Assembly: GCA_944388615.1 (NCBI GenBank)
Contig: CALXJL010000054.1
Span: 1-9,992 of the forward strand
DNA length: 9,992 nucleotides
Source of the DNA: an uncultured Clostridia bacterium
Lineage (GTDB): Bacteria; Bacillota; Clostridia; TANB77; CAG-508
Direction of reading: 5' to 3'
Positions within the stretch are counted from its first letter, which is position 1. Every line of letters begins with the position of its first letter. Positions 6,955 through 9,992 of the stretch are shown one piece after another. The position numbers and the translations under genes are program-made. The notes under the pieces are model-generated. The model did not search any database, had not been told where the DNA came from, and saw only the letters and a list, made by a program, of their open reading frames with translations.

Positions 6955-7364
6955 TCTTCCTCCATCTTTTTCTTATATTCATTAATATCAGTTAAATTAT
7001 TAAAAAAATCATCAGTTAATTCTTCCTCAAAAATATACGTACCATCTTTATACCTTAAAATATAATCATTTCCTATTTTGTCTTTTAGTTCTTTAGAAAT
7101 ATTGGTCTCTTCGAAAATTCTATTATTATTAGTATTTAACAAATATACGCCATCTTTACTTATATCAACAACCTGATATAAGCAATTTTCTTCTCTTAAA
7201 TTTTGTTTTTCATCAATATTTTTAGATTGATCCTGATTAGATAGTTTGTTATCTGTTTCTTTTTTTGAATTTGTTAGATAATCTGTTAATTCGTTTATAA
7301 ACTTTTTTATAGAATCACTCTCCTTTATATTGTTTATTAGATCATTAAATAAATCTAGATTCAA
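6951..7364 (-). CDS. Small acidic/charged protein of unknown function, coupled to the LTA synthase gene
   Basis: I do not recognise a family for this 137-residue protein. Residues 1-60 look helical, polar and charged (many Lys, Asp, Asn) with no membrane segment. Residues 62-115 look like a small beta domain (YQVVDIS, GVYLLNT, YILRYKDGTYIF). The end is very charged (KKKMEEE). The start is odd. The only usable codon in frame is TTG at 7364, because an in-frame TGA lies three codons upstream. AGGAG is 11 nt before it, but only 4 nt before an out-of-frame ATG (7369-7371) that opens a 9-codon mini-ORF overlapping the start. Either initiation is at TTG, or the true ATG start was lost by a small indel. 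It overlaps the next gene by 4 nt, so a role with the envelope enzyme is inferred. It is probably cytoplasmic. Confidence 0.6.
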   Translation of the reverse strand: MNLDLFNDLINNIKESDSIKKFINELTDYLTNSKKETDNKLSNQDQSKNIDEKQNLREENCLYQVVDISKDGVYLLNTNNNRIFEETNISKELKDKIGNDYILRYKDGTYIFEEELTDDFFNNLTDINEYKKKMEEE

Positions 7365-7380
7365 TAAGCATCACTCTCCT
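7314..7380. repeat. Direct repeat of an SD-containing 11-mer (AGGAGAGTGAT on the minus strand)
   Basis: ATCACTCTCCT occurs at 7370-7380 and again at 7314-7324. On the minus strand each copy is AGGAGAGTGAT, a Shine-Dalgarno with flanks. The second copy lies inside the small gene at codons 14-17 and has no ATG behind it. It may be chance or a footprint of a short duplication. Confidence 0.35.
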
Positions 7381-7411
7381 GTTTATAATATTTTTCTTTT
7401 TTTGGAATTAA

Positions 7412-7431
7412 TGATTATAGAATAATAATCA
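7412..7431. repeat. 7-bp hairpin in the leader of the envelope operon
   Basis: TGATTAT (7412-7418) and ATAATCA (7425-7431) enclose 6 nt. It would lie 14-33 nt into the minus-strand transcript, before the TTG-start gene. No U-run follows, so it is not a terminator. It could affect mRNA stability or be an operator next to the promoter. Confidence 0.3.
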
Positions 7432-7451
7432 CTAGAATTTAAACTAAGAGA

Positions 7452-7480
7452 ATAATACATTATTTTTATTAAATTTTCAA
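7452..7480 (-). promoter_or_regulatory. Promoter of the envelope operon (small protein, LtaS-like)
   Basis: On the minus strand, -35 TTGAAA (7475-7480) and -10 TATTAT (7452-7457) are separated by 17 nt. Transcription would begin near 7445, giving a leader of about 80 nt. It is the only good promoter found for this cluster down to 3181. Confidence 0.7.
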
Positions 7481-7494
7481 TAGTTTTTCATATA

Positions 7495-8247
7495 TTAATT
7501 ATTTTGCAAGCTTTCCCCTGTTGCATAATTAATAGTAATTCCCGGTTCCACATTATATATGAACACATTAAAACATATTCCTTTTCCATTATCCTCTACA
7601 GAATATGCTTCTAGTTCTACACCACTTGCTAAAAGATTATTACCTTTAAATATCGGAGTAACTCTGTATAACACATGATTATCCTCATTTTTGTCTATAT
7701 AGTCTGCGATTTCATTTTCAAATGGTAACATTCCAGAAACATTAAAATATCTTGTCCCTGTTATTAGATTTAATTCATTTGCATCTTCATCAGATAATTG
7801 ATATCCTATTAAATGACATCTATTATACAAGTATTCATTATTATATTTTGCCTGTACCCAACCTGTTGGTTTTACATTACTAATACTTCCTCGTTTATCT
7901 CCTTCTGGTGGCATTGTTTGTTTACTAATATTTGCATATGCTACACCACATCTGCCTAATTCATCCAACTGACTATATTTTTCGAAACTTTCTGTAGTAT
8001 ATTCGTTCTCTTCGAAATATGGAATATTATTATTTAGTTCAACATAAATTTTATCCGTATATTCTGGAATATTATCAATATTAACATATGTATTAGTTTG
8101 ACTTGTTGATATTGGAATATCTCCTCTTATTGCATCTAATAACTCATTTCCATGAAAAATACAGATTACGAAAAAAACTATAACTATAATTGTTCCTATA
8201 AATTCTTTTATGTATTTATTACTATTTTTTCTCTTGTTTCTACTCAT
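7495..8247 (-). CDS. Membrane-anchored DNA/RNA non-specific endonuclease (EndA/NucA type)
   Basis: The product is a 250-residue sugar-non-specific nuclease expected to cut DNA (and possibly RNA) at the outer cell surface. A basic N-terminus and one hydrophobic helix (about 15-33) form an uncleaved anchor or signal. The beta-beta-alpha-metal domain spans about 95-245. LYNRCHLIGYQL (140-151) holds the expected base His145. LITGTRYFN (161-169) and MLPFENEIADYI (173-184) carry the metal-binding region, with Asn169 or Asn178 the probable ligand. HVLYRVTP, GVELEAYSVEDNG and FNVFIYNVEPGI complete the streptococcal EndA-like signature. The usual DRGH motif reads NRCH, an uncommon Gly-to-Cys change beside the catalytic His. 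Start: ATG with GAGGTG at 8255-8260, 7 nt upstream. It may serve DNA uptake, nutrient scavenging or biofilm DNA turnover. No competence genes are nearby and no terminator follows it. Confidence 0.88.
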   Translation of the reverse strand: MSRNKRKNSNKYIKEFIGTIIVIVFFVICIFHGNELLDAIRGDIPISTSQTNTYVNIDNIPEYTDKIYVELNNNIPYFEENEYTTESFEKYSQLDELGRCGVAYANISKQTMPPEGDKRGSISNVKPTGWVQAKYNNEYLYNRCHLIGYQLSDEDANELNLITGTRYFNVSGMLPFENEIADYIDKNEDNHVLYRVTPIFKGNNLLASGVELEAYSVEDNGKGICFNVFIYNVEPGITINYATGESLQNN

Positions 8248-8274
8248 ATCTTTACACCTCTTGCCAGCTATTTT

Positions 8275-8286
8275 AACATATATGTT
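8275..8286. promoter_or_regulatory. 12-bp perfect palindrome upstream of the nuclease gene
   Basis: AACATATATGTT is perfectly self-complementary. It sits 27 bp before the nuclease start, next to a TAAAAT-like -10 (8271-8276 on the minus strand) whose -35 is weak. The position suits an operator. It is not a Bacillota LexA box, which needs GAAC-N4-GTTC. Confidence 0.35.
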
Positions 8287-8337
8287 GAAAATATAACAGA
8301 ACTTTTTAGCATTTTATGAATACTATTTTATCATATC

Positions 8338-8388
8338 AAAAAAAGACTATAAATTAGTTTTTTATTTTACTATTTATAGTCTTTTTTT
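8338..8388 (-). terminator. Terminator of the fprA-rubredoxin operon (symmetrical)
   Basis: AAAAAAAGACTATAAAT (8338-8354) is perfectly complementary to 8372-8388, with a 17-nt loop. A-run and T-run lie on opposite sides, so it can work on either strand. It lies 22 nt after the rubredoxin stop and separates that operon from the nuclease gene. Confidence 0.85.
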
Positions 8389-8410
8389 TATCTCTAAGAG
8401 ATTTTTTAAT

Positions 8411-8548
8411 TTATTCTTCTACTTTTTTAAATAGATCTTTTCCTACTCCGCATAATGGACATACCCAATCTTCTGGAAGATCTTCAAATTTTACTCCTTC
8501 AACTGCTTCATCATATATATGTCCACAAACTGTACATTCATATTTCAT
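8411..8548 (-). CDS. Rubredoxin (short 45-residue form)
   Basis: This small cytoplasmic iron protein passes single electrons, here most likely to the FprA flavodiiron protein. The 45 residues hold the two knuckles CTVCG (Cys5, Cys8) and CPLCG (Cys30, Cys33), which bind one Fe(Cys)4 centre. IYDEA, KFEDLPEDWVCP and GVGKDLF are standard rubredoxin landmarks. The loop usually reading GDPENGIxPGT between the knuckles is cut short, giving 45 rather than about 52-54 residues. Such short rubredoxins are known in anaerobes such as Desulfovibrio. Start: ATG at 8548, with AAGGAGGTGA 5-6 nt upstream. That ribosome site overlaps the TAA of fprA (8563-8565), so the two genes form one operon. It ends at a strong terminator. 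Confidence 0.93.
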   Translation of the reverse strand: MKYECTVCGHIYDEAVEGVKFEDLPEDWVCPLCGVGKDLFKKVEE

Positions 8549-8562
8549 TTTCTCTCACCTCC

Positions 8563-9730
8563 TTAATTTGCTAATATATCTTTTGCAAGTTCACTCATTT
8601 GTTTAATTGTATTTTCATTCATTGTTGACTTAATAGTTATAATAGGATCACATATTGTTATATTTTTCATTGGGCTAATTATTTCTTTCATATACTTTGC
8701 TGCTGCAGGTGCCCATGAGCCATTTTCTATAATTCCTATTTTTCTATTTTGATAATTCTTATGTTTTAAATGTCTTAAAAATTTCTCCATGTATGGGAAT
8801 AAACCTGCATCATATGTTGGTGATGCAATAATAAGTTTATCATATCTAAATGCATCTTCTATTGTTTCTGCCATATCATCTCTTGCCAAATCACTTAGAA
8901 CTACTTTTTTAGCCCCTTCTTCTTCTAATATACAGGCTAATTTTTCCATTGCATGTTTTGTATTTCCATGGATTGAATTATATGCTATTAAAACTCCATC
9001 ATCTTCTGGTTTATAACTACTCCATATATCATATTTATTTATATAAAACTCTAGATTTTCTTTTAATATTGGGCCATGAAGTGGACAAATTATTTTTACA
9101 TCCAATGTTGCAACCTTTTTTAATAATTGCTGTACTTGATCTCCATATTTACCGACAAATATTGAAATAATATCTTCTAGCCTCACATGTCCAATCTTCA
9201 TCAGCATCTAAAGCACCAAATTTTCCAAATCCATCTGCTGTAAATAGTACTTTTTCTGTTTGTTCATAAGTTACCATTACTTCTGGCCAATGAACCATTG
9301 GGGCCATAAAAAATTGTAGTTTATGCTCTCCTATATCTATTACATCACCCTCAGATACTACAACTTTTTTATCTGTTAAATCAATGTCAAAAAATTGTGG
9401 TAACATATTAAATGTTAATTTATTTCCCACTAATTTCATTTGTGGATATTTATCTGACAACAATTTAATATTTGCAGCATGATCTGGTTCCAAATGTGAT
9501 ATAACTAAATATTCCGGACTTTTTCCATTTAGTTCTTTTTCAATATTTTCCATCCATTCATCTGTTTTTCTCTTATCTATTGTATCCATTATAACTATTT
9601 TTTTATCATGTATTATGTATGAATTATATGATATTCCATTTGGAATAATGTATTGACTCTCAAATAAATCCAATGTTTTATCATCTGCACCTACATATTT
9701 TATTGATTCAGTTATTTCTATATCTTTCAT
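8563..9730 (-). pseudogene. fprA: A-type flavoprotein (flavodiiron O2/NO reductase), interrupted by a +1 frameshift
   Basis: The intact protein (388 residues when joined) would reduce O2 to water, or NO to N2O, with electrons from rubredoxin, protecting an anaerobe. An N-terminal metallo-beta-lactamase diiron domain has ligands His79, Glu81, Asp83, His84 (SHLEPDHAAN), His147 and Asp166, all as in known FprA. After the break come a probable sixth ligand, His218 (CPLHGP), and a flavodoxin domain with FMN loop SIHGNT and IIENGSWAP. One extra T in the TTT at 9157-9159 stops the first part after RRYYFNICR, while the conserved continuation VGKYGDQV is in the next frame. The start is ATG 9730, with AAAGGA 8 nt upstream. 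Everything else is intact, including the downstream rubredoxin, so the shift is either recent or a sequencing/assembly error. If real, FprA is inactive. Confidence 0.88.
9157..9159 (-). other. fprA: Single-base frameshift site in fprA
   Basis: The minus strand reads TTC AAT ATT T GTC GGT AAA. Removing one T joins Phe-Asn-Ile to Val-Gly-Lys-Tyr-Gly, which restores the conserved FprA junction. There is no classic slippery heptamer, and the stop comes two codons later (TGT CGG TAA). Confidence 0.85.
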
Positions 9731-9755
9731 TCCATCTATCCTTTCTTTTTTGCAG

Positions 9756-9784
9756 ATTATATCATTTGATAATATTTTTTTCAA
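9756..9784 (-). promoter_or_regulatory. Promoter of the fprA-rubredoxin operon, with a dyad in the spacer
   Basis: On the minus strand, TTGAAA (9779-9784) and TATAAT (9756-9761) are separated by 17 nt. Transcription would start near 9749, about 19 nt before the ATG. The spacer and -10 hold TATCA-TT-TGATA (9760-9771), a short dyad placed where a repressor would block polymerase. PerR-type peroxide control of such operons is known in clostridia, but the dyad does not clearly match the 7-1-7 PerR box. Confidence 0.75.
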
Positions 9785-9835
9785 CTATTAGTACAAATCT
9801 AATTTTATTTCACAATTTATACAAAAAACAGGTGT

Positions 9836-9906
9836 GTCCCCAAATGCACAAAATGGGCATTTGGGGACTGTCCCGGAATGCACATTTTGTCCACTCCGGG
9901 ACAGTC
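9836..9906. repeat. REP-like G+C-rich double hairpin
   Basis: Two perfect 12-bp stems overlap by three bases: 9836-9847 with 9857-9868 (GTCCCCAAATGC type) and 9866-9877 with 9895-9906 (GACTGTCCCGGA type). The left arms GTCCC-xx-AATGCACA at 9836-9850 and 9870-9884 are direct repeats, 13 of 15 identical, with a 34-bp period. Loop segments ACAAAATG (9848-9855) and CATTTTGT (9883-9890) are exactly complementary. G+C is far above the surroundings, which suggests an acquired intergenic repeat family (REP/BIME-like). On the minus strand it follows the partial gene by one base and is followed by CTGTTTTTT, so it may end that transcript. Confidence 0.75.
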
Positions 9907-9907
9907 T

Positions 9908-9992
9908 TTATTTTGATTGAAGTAAACAGAGTTTTTTGTAAAGTTCCATTATAATTATTATTGGTATAGCTAGTAATAATAAGAAGACTATT
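9908..9992 (-). CDS. C-terminal end of a membrane protein (partial, runs off the window)
   Basis: An open frame enters from the right edge and gives 27 residues, IVFLLLLAIPIIIIMELYKK then LCLLQSK, ending at TAA (9908-9910). The first 15 residues are strongly hydrophobic, followed by a Lys-rich tail, as in the last transmembrane helix and cytoplasmic end of a membrane protein. The family cannot be told from so short a piece. The stop lies one base before the double hairpin, which would suit transcription ending there. A non-coding reading is possible, because A+T-rich DNA easily yields hydrophobic peptides. Confidence 0.45.
   Translation of the reverse strand, partial: IVFLLLLAIPIIIIMELYKKLCLLQSK

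Noticed and set aside
8275..8286. LexA (SOS) box upstream of the EndA-like nuclease
   Set aside because: The half-sites AAC and GTT are six bases apart, while the Bacillota box GAAC-N4-GTTC has four bases between longer half-sites.
9150..9165. Programmed +1 ribosomal frameshift in fprA
   Set aside because: There is no recognised slippery sequence, internal SD or stimulatory stop context of the prfB type, and FprA families are not known to use recoding. Mutation or sequence error is simpler.
9157..9207. A separate gene start at 9207 (MLMKIGHVRLEDIISIF) for the flavodoxin half
   Set aside because: These residues are the out-of-frame reading of the conserved ADEDWTCEARRYYF segment. No independent start is credible.
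9731..9784. An 18-codon N-terminal extension of fprA beginning at TTG 9784
   Set aside because: That TTG is part of the -35 box TTGAAA, there is no ribosome site, and known FprA proteins begin at the MKDIEITES position (9730).
9673..9954. Plus-strand 93-codon frame containing MHKMGIWGLSRNAHFVHSG
   Set aside because: It is antisense to the fprA start and promoter and then reads through the double-hairpin repeat. The peptide is what the repeat encodes by chance.

Overview
The window looks like chromosomal DNA of a low-GC, strictly or mostly anaerobic Bacillota (Clostridia-like) bacterium. The evidence is a strongly A+T-rich base composition, canonical AGGAGG Shine-Dalgarno (SD) sites, TTGACA/TATAAT-type promoters, and TGA used as a stop with Trp as TGG (standard bacterial code). 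The gene content fits: D-lactate dehydrogenase, an LTA-synthase-type sulfatase, a SpoVD/PBP2-type PASTA fragment, and an FprA flavodiiron protein with rubredoxin. Species cannot be named from the sequence alone.

Layout, left to right. (1) 94-434: a strong promoter drives a three-tRNA operon (His-GTG, Gln-TTG, Met-CAT), closed by an intrinsic terminator. (2) 490-1522: a fermentative D-lactate dehydrogenase (ldhA) with its own terminator. (3) 1546-3126: a divergent pair made of a zinc-finger/endonuclease VII-fold HNH nuclease (minus) and a beta-class amino-methyltransferase (plus). They share a 222-bp control region holding two perfect long inverted repeats. This resembles a compact type II restriction-modification (R-M) module with an unusual nuclease and is the best candidate here for something little described. 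(4) 7480 down to 3181, minus strand: an envelope cluster with a promoter, a small unknown protein, an LTA-synthase-family enzyme (start overlapping the previous stop by ATGA), a decapitated penicillin-binding-protein C-terminus, and a DUF2142 polytopic membrane protein. (5) 8247-7495, minus: a membrane-anchored EndA/NucA-type DNA/RNA non-specific nuclease. (6) 9784-8338, minus: an oxygen/NO-detoxification operon with a good promoter, fprA broken by a single-base frameshift, a short 45-residue rubredoxin and a strong terminator. (7) 9836-9992: a G+C-rich REP-like double hairpin, then the C-terminal end of a membrane protein that runs off the window edge.

How the parts work together: FprA and rubredoxin form an electron chain that reduces O2 (or NO) in the cytoplasm, if the frameshift is not real or is corrected. 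The LtaS-like enzyme, the DUF2142 protein and the small coupled protein probably act together on a cell-surface polymer. The nuclease and methyltransferase probably act as a restriction-modification or phage-derived pair. No CRISPR array, rRNA, complete insertion sequence or replication origin was seen. No stretch over 300 bp lacks a gene.
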